Shown here in pieces: positions 24,529 to 34,990 of a DNA stretch of 64,000 nt; position 1 is the stretch's first letter; every line of letters starts with the position of its first letter. A model generated the notes under the pieces. That model did no database searches and was not told the DNA's origin. It worked only from the letters and a program-made list of their open reading frames with translations. Source of the DNA: Pyricularia pennisetigena (lineage: Eukaryota; Ascomycota; Sordariomycetes; Magnaporthales; Pyriculariaceae); contig NC_043741.1 of NCBI RefSeq assembly GCF_004337985.1, positions 5,791,445 through 5,855,444 of the forward strand, read 5' to 3'. The position numbers and the translations under genes were made by a program.

Positions 24529-25669
24529 GCAGAAAGATATTTCGGATATAAATCTAGACTAGATCGACATGGTCTCTGATTGTAGTTGAAAAATGGCAGA
24601 ACCAACCAGCCAACCATATAAGTATAGCTTGTCTGTTTAACAACTCAAGGCAAAGACTCGCACCTGCAAAGTGAGAACCCTGGCCTTCGCATTGTTAGAC
24701 GGAGACATCCACGTGTGTTCTGATGGGATTGCGAGCACGCTATTTCTAATGACGTATCATGCCGCTGCAAGCTTTTCTCAGATATCCTGGCAGTACTCGT
24801 TACTATCAGATCTTTATATTGTATCATCCACGTAAAGGATGAACATAGGCATCATTACTTTGAGGTATGCACAAGAAACCCCGTATATTAACCGCTCGGA
24901 AATGGGCGCCACGAAGGACATTTAGAGCCTCTGCTATTTGATTTTTAACTTTTATTTTTAACCTTTTGTCATTTACTTACTTTTACATCAAGCGTGTGCC
25001 TCGGCGGCTGATTGCTCACTCCCAGCAGAAAAGATGGCACATTCTTTCTAGGGGTTTCTTTAGCCAAAAAAAGTAAAATTGGTAACATTGGACGAGTGTC
25101 ATCTGTGGAAATACCATGTCGGTGATTGTCGTCCAATCTTTCAATGCCGCCATAGGTAGCAAACAGCCCCTGAGGAGTTGTGCGCACCAGATTGCGCCAA
25201 AAGTGGTCGCAGTAGTTGAAGCCAAATCTTGTATCTGGCCATGCGCAACAAGCCCTTGCCGAGGGCGGGGCCCCGCTAAGCTGCGTGCGGTCCAACGCCC
25301 TATTCCAGGGCTATCGTGAGCAATGAGAGGCAAGGAGTAAGGCCTGATTTAGCGGGGCCCGCCGGCTCCGATGCCAGGGGTTTAAATGGTTACAGCCAAT
25401 GCCGCGCGATTGGGGATATGTTCCTGGGTATTCTACAAAGCTGGGGGGGTTGCATTTGTAATCGTCACCAAGCTGAATGGGTATAAGCAGTTGGAACTCG
25501 GACTTTCTTATCTTAGCTTGGTCTTCCCGGGTCTGTTGGGATTTCCATCGCAACCGTTTTGAATGAAATTTAGCTAGCAGACGACAAGAACGCGCCATCC
25601 CAACTTGCCTACACCTGTCACTGTTTCAGAGAGATCAGCGTTTCTACCGTCCTTGGACAAGCTGCTAAA
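24529..25669. other. Intergenic region
   Basis: It contains the 3' region of the monooxygenase and the upstream region of the aminotransferase. Several 60-100 codon frames exist but none shows motifs or splice support. I see no gene. Confidence 0.6.
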
Positions 25670-27837
25670 ATGGAACTACCGACTCGCCCCCTGTCCCGGA
25701 GGCAGGACAATGACCAGGACGACAGCAGGCCTCTACCCCGGGATCTGAGCCACTACTATTCGCAAACGACCAAGAACCGGAATCCCAGCCAAGTCAAGGA
25801 ATTCTACAAATTCTTCCAGATACCAGGTATCGGGAACTTTGCCGGAGGTGAGCATCGCCTTTGATTTCCCCTTGGAAATTTCAATGTTGCGCCAGCTATC
25901 CGCCCACTAAAGACTAACCTCTTGCCCTCCCCCTTCCCACCGCGGGCGTACAACATCGGCAGGACTTCCCAATCTCCGCTTCTTCCCATTCGACACGCTC
26001 GAGGCGCAGGCCGCAAAGCCGGAGCGCTGGAAGCCAAGCGAAAGCACCACTACCAACAACAACAACCGCAGCAATGGCGACTCTCCAGACCGGAGCGCGT
26101 CGACCCACATCACGGTGCCGCTGGTCGCCAAGGAGACGGACCCGCTACGCAAGATTGACCTCGCGACGGCCCTGCAGTACGGCACGGCCGACGGCTACCC
26201 GCCGCTGCTGTCCTTCGTGCGCCAGTTCACCCGCGAGCACCTGCACCCGGACGTGCCGTACCGCACGGGGCCCGAGGTCGTCCTGACCGTCGGCTCCACC
26301 GACGGCTTCGCCAAGACGCTCGAGCTCTTTGTCGACCCGTGGAGCGAGGGCAACGGGGACGACGTGCGCGACAGGCCGGGCTTGCTGTGCGAGAGGTTCG
26401 CGTACGGCAACGTGCTCACGCAGGCCAGGCCCAAGGGCATCCAGATCGTCACCGTCGAGGCCGACTCGGGCGGCATGCTTGCCGATGGGCCGGGCGGTCT
26501 GGAGGACGTGCTCGCGAACTGGGACGACAGCAAGGGGAGGAGGCCCCATCTCCTCTACACGGTCACCATGGGTCACAACCCGACCGGTATCGTGCTGGAT
26601 GTGGAGCGACGAAAGGCGCTGTATGCCATATGCAGCAAATATGACGTGGTCATCGTTGAGGATGATCCCTACTGGTTAGTAAATCCTCCACCGCCAGAAA
26701 CGCTATGGTGTCGCTCAGCTGTTCACATATACGTCTTTACAGGTACATGCAGTTTCCGTCGGCAGCCAAAGAGGAGGCCAAGAGCAGGAACCTGCCTCCG
26801 CCACGGGTGGCCTCCACATACTCACGCTCAACCGGCTATGCATTCCTGGACTCCTTGGTTCCATCCTTCCTCAGCTTTGACGTGGACGGCCGCGTTGTCC
26901 GGCTCGACACCTTCTCCAAGACTGTCGCACCTGGCTGTAGACTCGGTTGGTTGACGGCACAGCCGGCCATCATTGAGCGATTCGTAAGGTAAGTTCAGAG
27001 TGTCTATCTATGTGCGAGAAATCGCTTAAAAAAAAAAAGGCATCTCTCTAACGATGCTGTAGAATCACGGAATCAACAACCCAGCAGCCAAGCGGGTTCG
27101 TCCAATCTATGATCGGCGAGCTGGTCATGGGGTCTCAACCCGCCGAGGCCAAGACGTCGTTCCTCAGTCTCCGCACCCACAAGGACCGGATGGCATTCAC
27201 CGGCTGGCAGATGGACGGCTGGGTCCGGTGGCTCAAGGGCCTCCGCGGCGCCTACGAAGACAGGATGAACCGCGTCTGCCGCATCCTCGACGACGGCAAG
27301 TACCAGCTGAAGCAGGGCACGCCGATCGTCCCCGGTCCGCACCCGTTGGACGCCGACTGGGGCGTCATAACCAAGACCAAGCTCTTCGAGTTCGACTGGC
27401 CCCGCGGCGGCATGTTCGTGTGGCTTCGCGTCTTCTTCGAGACGCATCCGCTCTGGAAGGCTCCCCGCCCTGGCAAGGACGGCGAGCCCGCCGGTGTGAT
27501 GGACGGCGGCGTCCTGTCGGGCGCTCTGATGGCCATGCTCACCAAGAAGCCGTGGCTGGTTCTCGTCGCCCCTGGCTTCATGTTCAGCGCGAACGAGGAG
27601 ATCCAACGCAAGGACGGCTGGGCCTATTTCCGCCTGTGCTTTGCGGCCGAGGCCGAGGAGGCCATCGACCCGTGCACTCGGAGGTTCGTTGATGGCGTTC
27701 AGCGATTCTGGAAGATCAAGACGGTCCGCGAGATTGAAGATCTGTTAAAAGGCTTCCCGATATCCACTGGCGGGGCATCATCCATGAATGTCGTGGACCA
27801 AGATGTCGGAAACATGGGCATGTACATGGGATGCTGA
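25670..27837 (+). CDS. Aromatic amino acid aminotransferase, Aro8 type
   Basis: A PLP-dependent fold-type I aminotransferase of 636 residues, probably transferring amino groups between aromatic amino acids (or 2-aminoadipate/kynurenine) and 2-oxo acids in the cytosol. Exons: 25670-25847, 25963-26674, 26743-26988 and 27063-27837. The three introns have donors GTGAGC, GTTAGT and GTAAGT and the frame is continuous. Family marks are GGLPNLRFFPF near residue 60, YGTADGYPPL, GHNPTG with its PLP-contact Asn, VIVEDDPYW, the Schiff-base Lys at about residue 356 in DTFSKTVAPGCRLGW, and the carboxylate-binding Arg in YFRLCFA. An Asn/Ser-rich insert follows residue 75. At 636 residues it is longer than yeast Aro8 (500), mostly from inserted loops. 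Aro8, Aro9 and LysN-type enzymes cannot be separated by eye. Confidence 0.92.
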
Positions 27838-27876
27838 TTTTGTGACAGCAAATGCGATAAGTAGATACGAAAAAGG

Positions 27877-27932
<56 letters not shown>

Positions 27933-28406
27933 CTTAAATAAAATAGAAATCTACCAATCTGAAGTTGGTATAAGGTTAAGCCCAACAGCGGTGTGGCGTA
28001 CAGCTTATTGGTAGGACTAGAGCTGCAAATTTGCGTCGTCGGCGTTTCGACGCAAAAGCAATCGGACGGCAGGTGAGTTAATAAGCGCCGCTGAGGACTG
28101 CAAGTCCAATCAACATCAACTAACTTAGTACCCGAGTACCACAAATCACCAGTCTCTGAACAAACCAATCAACATCTATCTACTCGAACAATCACGGCTT
28201 CTCTTTCAAATTTATCATGTCATTCGGGTATTGGATTTGACTCATGTGAAGAAACTCATTAATCACCATCATCTCACTGCCGATGAAGCTACAGAGGTGA
28301 AATCGATCTGCTGAAATGACATTGCACTATGGTTTTCCATGAACCCACTAGACGCCCCGTAAAAAAGAAGACAACCTTTTGAAATCCCCATGCCCAAACA
28401 CCCAAC
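27838..28406. other. Convergent intergenic region with CA repeat
   Basis: It lies between the 3' ends of the aminotransferase (+) and RPL4 (-). It holds a long CA microsatellite and no supported gene. Confidence 0.7.
27878..27930. repeat. (CA)26 microsatellite
   Basis: An uninterrupted CA dinucleotide run about 40 bases after the aminotransferase stop, so probably in its 3' untranslated region. The alternation of purine and pyrimidine is suited to Z-DNA. Confidence 0.97.
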
Positions 28407-29814
28407 CTAGTTCTCGTGAAGCTGAGTCTTGAACGCCTCAGGTACCTCAGGCTTGCCCTCCCTGAGCTTCTCCTCGCCAAGCTTGTTCTTTTGGTAGGCG
28501 GTAGCGTAAGGGTTGAGGCGGAGGCGGATCTGCTTGTTCCTGAGCGGGTTCTTCTTGAGGCAGCCCTGGCGCTTTGTGCGGGCAGTGCCCTTGGGTGCGC
28601 GCAGGACGCTCTGGATTTCGGAGCTGTTGATCAGACGGGTCAGGTCTGCTTGGCTGACGACGTTGGAAGGCAGGAGGAAGTCCTTCTTCAGCGCCGAGGG
28701 GGTGGTGGTGGTGCCGTAGATGTTGTCGAGGGCCTTGAAACCAGCCGAGGTCCAGACAATGAAGCGACCAAGGTGGCCACCAGGAGCGAGCTGGAGGAGG
28801 TTGAGGGAGTAGACGGAGCTGGTCTCAACACCGGGGATGTTGCGGAAGCCCTTGACAAGGTCGGTGCCGTCGGTGGCAGGGTCGTAGATGACCAGGGGAC
28901 CGCGGCGCTGGCGGTACCTGCGGCCACGGAGCTTGCCCTTACCGGCACGCATGGCCCTCGACTTCTTGACCTTCTCGAGGTCAGCGCCAGCACCAACGGC
29001 GTTCAGGAGACCGACAGCGGCAGCGGTCTTGGCAAGAGCGGCACCGCTGAAAGCAGCAGAGTCGATAACCAGGGGGACCTCGGGGATGTTGCTGATCCTG
29101 TGACCGCGGGCGAGCAGGAGAGGGGCGACGGCCGAAGCAGCGAGGGCGGAGGTGGTAGCGAAGCGCCTAGAGCAAAAGTCAGCATGATCCCTTGACTGAT
29201 AATCCGGGAATTTCCCATAAGTCGCTACTCACTTCTGGCCCTGGTTGACCTTGATGTGCCACTTGCGCCAAACCTTGGTAGGAGCGAACATGCGACCGGA
29301 ACGGCACATGTTACCGAAAGCGGCCTGACCGGCACGGTGGGTACCACCACCAGAGACACGGGGGATACGGGCAACGGCACGACCTAGTGTGATGCCATTG
29401 TTAGCAACATGATCCGAGAGTCTTGTGTGTGTGGCTGTTGTTGGGTCTTGGCGCCGCAAACTGGGTATCATCTGAGGATTTGTTTTCGACAAGGCTCAAG
29501 GCTAGCGAACAGCAAGTCCAATGACGCCTAAATCGTTCCTCAAAATCTGCCAGATTGGATGCTCTCGATCTCGAGCCCAAAATATTCGCTCATTTCAGGT
29601 TGCACTAACCAGTTCCCCAAGACTCGGCAGAGGTCTGGTGACCGGCCTTCTCGCTAACGGCGTACGGCTGGCGCTTGTTCTTTGCCATTCCCTTGTGAAC
29701 CTGCTGAACAATGTCGGGACGGATAGGGGCCGTGAAGACATTGGGGATCGGGTGGGTGGCACCGCTGGCCTTGCCATCGGCGCCGATGATCGAAACGGTC
29801 GGTCGGGAAGCCAT
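28407..29814 (-). CDS. RPL4: 60S ribosomal protein uL4 (L4)
   Basis: A structural protein of the large cytosolic ribosomal subunit whose long internal loop lines the peptide exit tunnel in known structures. Exons: 29814-29610, 29383-29234 plus one base (to 29233), and 29166-28407, giving 371 residues (yeast 362). The donors are GTTAGT and GTGAGT, a CTGAC branch point precedes the second acceptor, and the frame is continuous. Recognised stretches are [11 protein letters not shown] at the N-terminus, [20 protein letters not shown] (the tunnel loop), [32 protein letters not shown] and [18 protein letters not shown]. The C-terminus is Lys/Glu-rich as in other eukaryotes. A further intron in the 5' untranslated region (29943-29826, GTGAGC...CAG) is plausible, as is common in fungal ribosomal protein genes. 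Confidence 0.97.
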
Positions 29815-29825
29815 TGCGAAGATTT

Positions 29826-29943
29826 CTGCTGTCTGGTGTGTGAGGATATTCGTTCGAATTAGCGATCGAAGCTCGTTTTTTTTTTCTGATTGTCCAGGCT
29901 CTTCAAGAGTCTGACGGCGGGTGTAGATGGCGAGGAGGCTCAC
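29826..29943 (-). other. Possible intron in RPL4 5' untranslated region
   Basis: On the minus strand a GTGAGC donor follows CCAGAG, a CTAAT-like branch point lies about 45 bases before a CAG acceptor, and the acceptor is 11 bases before the start codon. A leader intron directly before the ATG is common for fungal ribosomal protein genes. There is no direct evidence of splicing. Confidence 0.5.
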
Positions 29944-30083
29944 CTCTGGCTGGTCGGCTGTCTGTTGGTTAGTATGTCCTCGAAAAAGGCACGAAAGCTT
30001 TTTGCTTCGTTTTTGCTCCTCTAATCGACAATTTTCGTGGGGGGCAGTGGCCGGTGGGGCTACTTTTTTTCGTGAATCTAGGT

Positions 30084-30089
30084 CACGTG
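30084..30089. promoter_or_regulatory. CACGTG box upstream of RPL4
   Basis: A palindromic CACGTG (Cbf1-type E-box) about 270 bases upstream of the RPL4 start codon. It lies 46 bases from a CCCTAA motif. Confidence 0.5.
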
Positions 30090-30134
30090 TAAGATGGAGC
30101 TTCGTTCGAGGTTTTGATTTTGACGCTCTGTAAC

Positions 30135-30142
30135 GACCCTAA
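30135..30142. promoter_or_regulatory. Telobox-like GACCCTAA upstream of RPL4
   Basis: Reads GACCCTAACCC on the plus strand, about 320 bases upstream of the RPL4 start. It matches the RCCCTAA core bound by Tbf1-type factors at ribosomal protein genes of several fungi. Confidence 0.5.
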
Positions 30143-30454
30143 CCCGGATGATGCAAGCTGGGAGGGTCCACGTTTTTCTTTTTCACCACCTGTTCCAGGA
30201 CGCCAGGCACCAATACAAAGCTAGGTTTTGTTCAGCTTGTTCCCTAGAATGAAAACCAAGGAAAGAAACATTCTCCTATAATATTCTTCAAATATTTGGT
30301 ACCCAACGGACTTCCCCGGTTCTTGAAAAAAAAAAAAAAAAAAAAAGAAACAAAAATAAAAGTCCGGCTTCAACATATGAGCCATCTAGCCCTGTCAGGA
30401 CTTGTAATCTTCCCCCACTGACTCCCCCTATCCTTTCTCCTTTACGCACAGAAA

Positions 30455-30769
30455 TCATCCACCACCCCCGGCCAAGACCCTCAACTGTTCCAAGGCTTCC
30501 TCCCTAGCCCTACCCTGCGCCTTTCTCCTCGCTTCATACAGCCTGCCCGGCTCCTCGGCAGCGGGAGACCCGGGCTTCGGTCGCGGGTAGTGCTCCCTGG
30601 TGCCCGCCGACCCAAGCGCAAGCCTGAACCCGCCGCTACCGTCAAAGTCCTCACCGTAGAGCTCAAACTCTTGTAGCTGATCGTTCCCGGCCGGGAGAGC
30701 CGGCGAATGCGTTGCGTGCAGTAGTAGGGCGAGGCATTGAAGTAATCCTTGCCAGTGTCCGGTGTACAT
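30455..30769 (-). CDS. Doubtful small ORF, hypothetical 104-residue protein
   Basis: An ATG-started frame of 104 codons. The N-terminal 30 residues are hydrophobic (LLQCLALLLHATHSPAL), followed by an acidic patch and a Gly/Arg/Glu-rich tail (about residues 68-104). I do not recognise it, see no paralogue or motif, and an overlapping frame on the same strand is also open for about 100 codons, so it may be chance. It could instead be the last exon of a gene whose first part I cannot resolve. Confidence 0.2.
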   Translation of the reverse strand: MYTGHWQGLLQCLALLLHATHSPALPAGNDQLQEFELYGEDFDGSGGFRLALGSAGTREHYPRPKPGSPAAEEPGRLYEARRKAQGRAREEALEQLRVLAGGGG

Positions 30770-31757
30770 TGTTTTTTTTTTTTTTTTGTCTGTTTCCTCA
30801 CTTTTTGCCAGAACTGGTGCTGCTGGGGTGGATGTCTTTGGGTCCAGTGATATTCAGTTCGTGTTTTGTCGAGACTGTTCCGTCTAGATAGACCGCAAAA
30901 AGCACACTATAGAGAAGAGTACTGTGCTTAATTCGATGACCTTGACTTTTGCAGCAATCAAACCCAGGCAAGTCAACCATTTTAATGATGCAAGGGCTCT
31001 CCAGACATGGAGACCGGGTAAATTGCGTTCAGACCGACACTCGGCAAAACGGTAGTTATTGCTGCCTCGGATTATCCACAAAGTTCGATTTTTCTGGAGC
31101 TCTCGGTGTACATGCATTCACTCAAAGCCTCAGGTCTCTTGGGCCGGCGCTTAGTGTAGTCGAAGCGCAGCGCTTGTCATTTTCAATGTCTGTCTCGTGC
31201 ATGTTGAAACTATTGATAATCTTGTTTATCATCCCTAAATAAGTAGGCGGCCGCGTAGGTACCAACCTGCTCGTAGATTTAAGTTGATTGGCTCTATTAC
31301 CCGACAAGACTGCTCACCAACACATCCGGTTTTTTGTTAGATGGCCTTTTGAGAAGAAGAAGATGCAGGGGGTGTGTATTGTAGGTGGAAAGAACCGAGA
31401 ACAGACATAGTGCCATAATACGTACACAGGCTGGCGTCATGAGGCATGAGGACATCCTCCTACAATTGCTTTCTTCACTCGGACTCATACACGCAAGGCT
31501 CATTGGTCATAATCATCATTTTACACTCCAAAAAAAAGTCCCAGACGTAATCTACAAATATAGAAAAAAGAGCCCTCCAGGTATGCCACCCAAAATAGCA
31601 GAAAGCGTGAAAGTACTTCTACATACAGAACGCCATCTCCATTTTGCGTCGCTTTTGATGCAACTGACGCTGTTCGGATCTCCGACGCGTTCATTAAGAA
31701 GCGCATTCTCGTGGCTTCACCCCTTTCCCTGCCTGTCTGCCTGTCTGTCTGTCTGTT

Positions 31758-34700
31758 TCATTCATACCTTTGCCATTTCCTCTCGTAATCATCCACCCTG
31801 TCGAGGCGGTTCTGGGCCTGGTAGTGGGCAATGCGCGCCTTGCAATCCTTCTCAATGTGCTCTCGCTCCTCGACGACGCGGATGAGCCTGTCGAGATCGT
31901 TGGCGCGGCAGGCCTCGGCAAAGTGACGACGCATCCGCGCCGAGTACAGCTGACAGGCCGCCCGGCGCATGCGCTGAGGCCGATGGAGAAACTGCCTCGC
32001 TAGCGGGTTGCTCCTGTCGATCTCAGGCTGTACGACCTGCTCAAAACATTCTTCGCATGCCGTGAAGCGTGGGAAGTTGCGTATGGTGTACCACTCGCGG
32101 TCGGTCAGGTACTCGTCGCGGGCGCAGTCGCCCAGGCTGAGCCGTCGCAGCTTATCGTAGAGCCTGCGCAGGTCGGGGATCGAGCCGCGGGACTTGGCCC
32201 TGTCGGATGTTTCCTCGAGCAGGTCAAAGTAGTCGAGAAAGCGTAGACGCTCTGCGGAAAAGTGCAGCGAGCATATCGCCTTTGTGGGCTCGGCCTTGCT
32301 GTCTACCGGCTGGAAGACGCCGGCAAGGTTGGGAAACAGGCTCTGAACAGAACCTGCACAGTATCCGCACACTTGAAAGCGTTCCACGGGCCGGTGATCC
32401 CTAGGATTGTGGACTGTGTACCAAACTCGCGTCATTCGTTTGTCACCAGAGCAGGGCTGGTTCTTGGTGTCGACTACAGAAATGTTCTGTAGCAGTTGCA
32501 GGTTCGGCAAGCCAGATTTGCGCGTCATGAGCCAGGCGATGCGATACCAGGCCGAAATTCCAAAGTCACATACTATGGGCTTGTCCAACGGTCTGAATGG
32601 GGCCGGCACAAACATGTGAGCGTACTCGGTGTGTGCAAATACGCCCGTGTAACAGTCGGGGCATATGTTGAAGTTATTAGATTGCGGAAACGTGAGCCAA
32701 TCCGCTAGCCCAACCTGAGGTGTCCGGCGAGGGCATACGGGCAGATCGTTCACCCGTCCCTCGCTGACATCCTCGGAGTACTGTCTGAAGGATACGACCT
32801 GCTGGTCTGTGATCCCGTTTTCATATGGCTGCAAGGGAGGGGGGCTGTATGGGGACTGTTGCCATGACCCAATCGACGAGGCCGAATCCTGACGCTGAGC
32901 TGGAGGAGGCATCGGTGTATGCATACGCTCGATGGGCTCGATGGTGCCATTGGGCACACTAGCGAGACCCGAAGTGGGAACAACGGCACCGGCAGTCATT
33001 GCTGCGCCTACAGGGAGACTCAGTGATGCAGTAAGGCTGGGTATCTGCGCATGCTGAGTCTGAGGTGATGTTTTCGTCGGCGGGGAAGGGCTAGGGGCGA
33101 ATGGTGACGTGGGGCCTTCGTCACCTCGGCGTCGCTCCTTTGTCTGAGGGAACGTATATGAAGAGCGTGGGCTGGGTAGCGGGGGGGTATCCATGCCCGC
33201 AACTGAGCCCCACGGTGATGTCAACGGGGTTTCACGTCGCGAGCTCATCCTGCTGCTGAGCGAAGGCCTAGTTATCGACTCTGGGCTGAGCAGATAGTTA
33301 GGATCACCACTCATTAAGGATACACGGCTGTCTCGCGCGCCTCGAGCAGACCGGAGCGAGCTCGCATAGTCGTCGCTTGATTCATCGCTGTTGTGCGATG
33401 AGCGTTGGCTCTTGTATGAATCGCTTCTCGATGGTGGCTCACGCGTCCGGTCTCGGTTCCGTTTCTCTCTGTCCCTGAGGCGTTCTCTCTCCCTCTCCCG
33501 TACACGGTCACGATCGCGGTCCCGTTCCCGGTCTCGCTCCCGCTCAGAGTACCTTCGCGGTGGGGGAGATCTCCTCCTGTCCGACCTTTCCGACCTGACC
33601 GAACGCTCCGAGCGAGTTGGTGAACTTCTCCTATCCGAACGAGGTGGCGATCCACTACCGTAATATATGCTGCGGCCATCTGAGCGTGGAGGGGAGATGT
33701 TTCTCCTGCTAGTGCGGGGACTAGATTCGTCATACTTCTTCTCCGATCGTCTGTCAGAGTATGCGCGCAGCGTTCGCGGTATTTCAATGCTGCTAACCGG
33801 ACGCCTAGGGGAATCCTCGTAGTGTTTTGTTCTCTCGTATGAGATTGCGCTCCGCTTTTCGCCCCTCTCGTCGTAAACCTTTGGTCTAGCCGAGCTGTGG
33901 ACAACTGTCGAGCGTGGCCTTTCGCCGTTGGATGTGGTGGTGTCGTTCATGTCAAAGTAGGCTCTGTCACGTCCCGTGGTGGAGTGCTTGATCACGGTGG
34001 GGTTTGGTGATAGATATGCGTCGCTGGGGGAATCAAAGTAGTCGGTACGCGGGCGCTGGTTGACAAACGCAGTAGACTTTCTCCTCGAGATGACTGGGGA
34101 TGGCGCACGAGATCGCGCTCTTTGGCGTTCCCGAGACCGTTCCCGAGATGAATTCCTGCCAGACGGGTTCCGGGAAGCAGCTCGAGATGCAGCCCTTCGG
34201 CGCTCCCTGGATCGGTCCCTGGAGCGGTTTCGCGACCGGTCTCGCGTAGCTACGTCAGTCTCGATGCGAGGTAGCTCACTGCGGCTCCTCCTCAGCCTCC
34301 TCCGCTCTGTGTCGCCCTTTTCATCTGGAGGCGTCGCTTTCTCGACAGGCTTCAAAATAACCGGTACCACGCTGGGCACAGTGTACTTGCGACCGGTGTT
34401 GGCCTTGTAGCTCTCATTCTCCGGTCTTGGCTTTGCATCTTCCTGCTCTTTACCACTGCCTCCTTTCTTGGGGCTGTCTTCGGACTCAGTATCACTGGTA
34501 GACTTGGTTCCAACATGCACATATCGTCGCTCCGGATTGGACTCGTGCACCGGGACAAGGATCGGATTTTGCTCTAGTTCTCCACGACATTGAACCTCCT
34601 CGTCGGCCGGTAAGGGGGACTGCGCTTGAGGATGTGCATGTTCTTTTGCCAGTGATGAAGCCTCATCCTCAACGCTGGGTGCTGGTGGATAACGGGGGAT

Positions 34701-34990
34701 TAAGTCATTAGACCGGGGAACCTGACGGTCAAGTTTGGATGACTGATTCGCGCGAATGGGCGGTGGGGGATCGACACTGGGAATTTAATCATGGCCCGGT
34801 CAGTTTCGTCTCAGCTTTTATTTTGGGGGGGCGTTGTTTCCCAGGGCTCAACACAAGCATATCTGACTAAAATAATATGCACAGAAACAAAAGATGGGCT
34901 GAAAACTTACGGTTTATGTGTTTTTGCTCGCGGCTCTGGGCTTGTCCATTGTCCAGCTTGGAGGTTGTTGATGTGAACCGAGTCCATCAT
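31758..34990 (-). CDS. SR-rich protein with cysteine-rich C-terminal domain
   Basis: A predicted protein of 1032 residues from two exons, 34990-34911 and 34776-31758, joined over a 134-base intron with a GTAAGT donor, a CTGAC branch point and a CAG acceptor; the frame is continuous. The first ATG pair (ATGATG) is taken as start. Residues 1-730 are low complexity, with long Arg/Ser, Arg/Glu and Arg/Asp dipeptide stretches like SR splicing or nuclear-matrix proteins. About the last 310 residues look folded, with paired cysteines in CPDC, CGYC and CEEC contexts, several Trp and aromatic positions (DWLTFP, FGISAWYRIAWLMTRKSGLP, RVWYTVHNPRDHRPV) and an Arg/Glu helical tail. The Cys pairs suggest zinc binding. 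I know no function for this family; a nuclear role is only inferred from the SR-like region. Confidence 0.85.

Larger units (their letters stand above)
29815..31757. other. RPL4 upstream region and gene-poor spacer
   Basis: It contains the RPL4 promoter and leader, an A20 run near 30328-30347 and one doubtful small frame (30769-30455, listed separately). Otherwise I see nothing coding up to the 3' end of the SR-rich protein. Confidence 0.6.
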
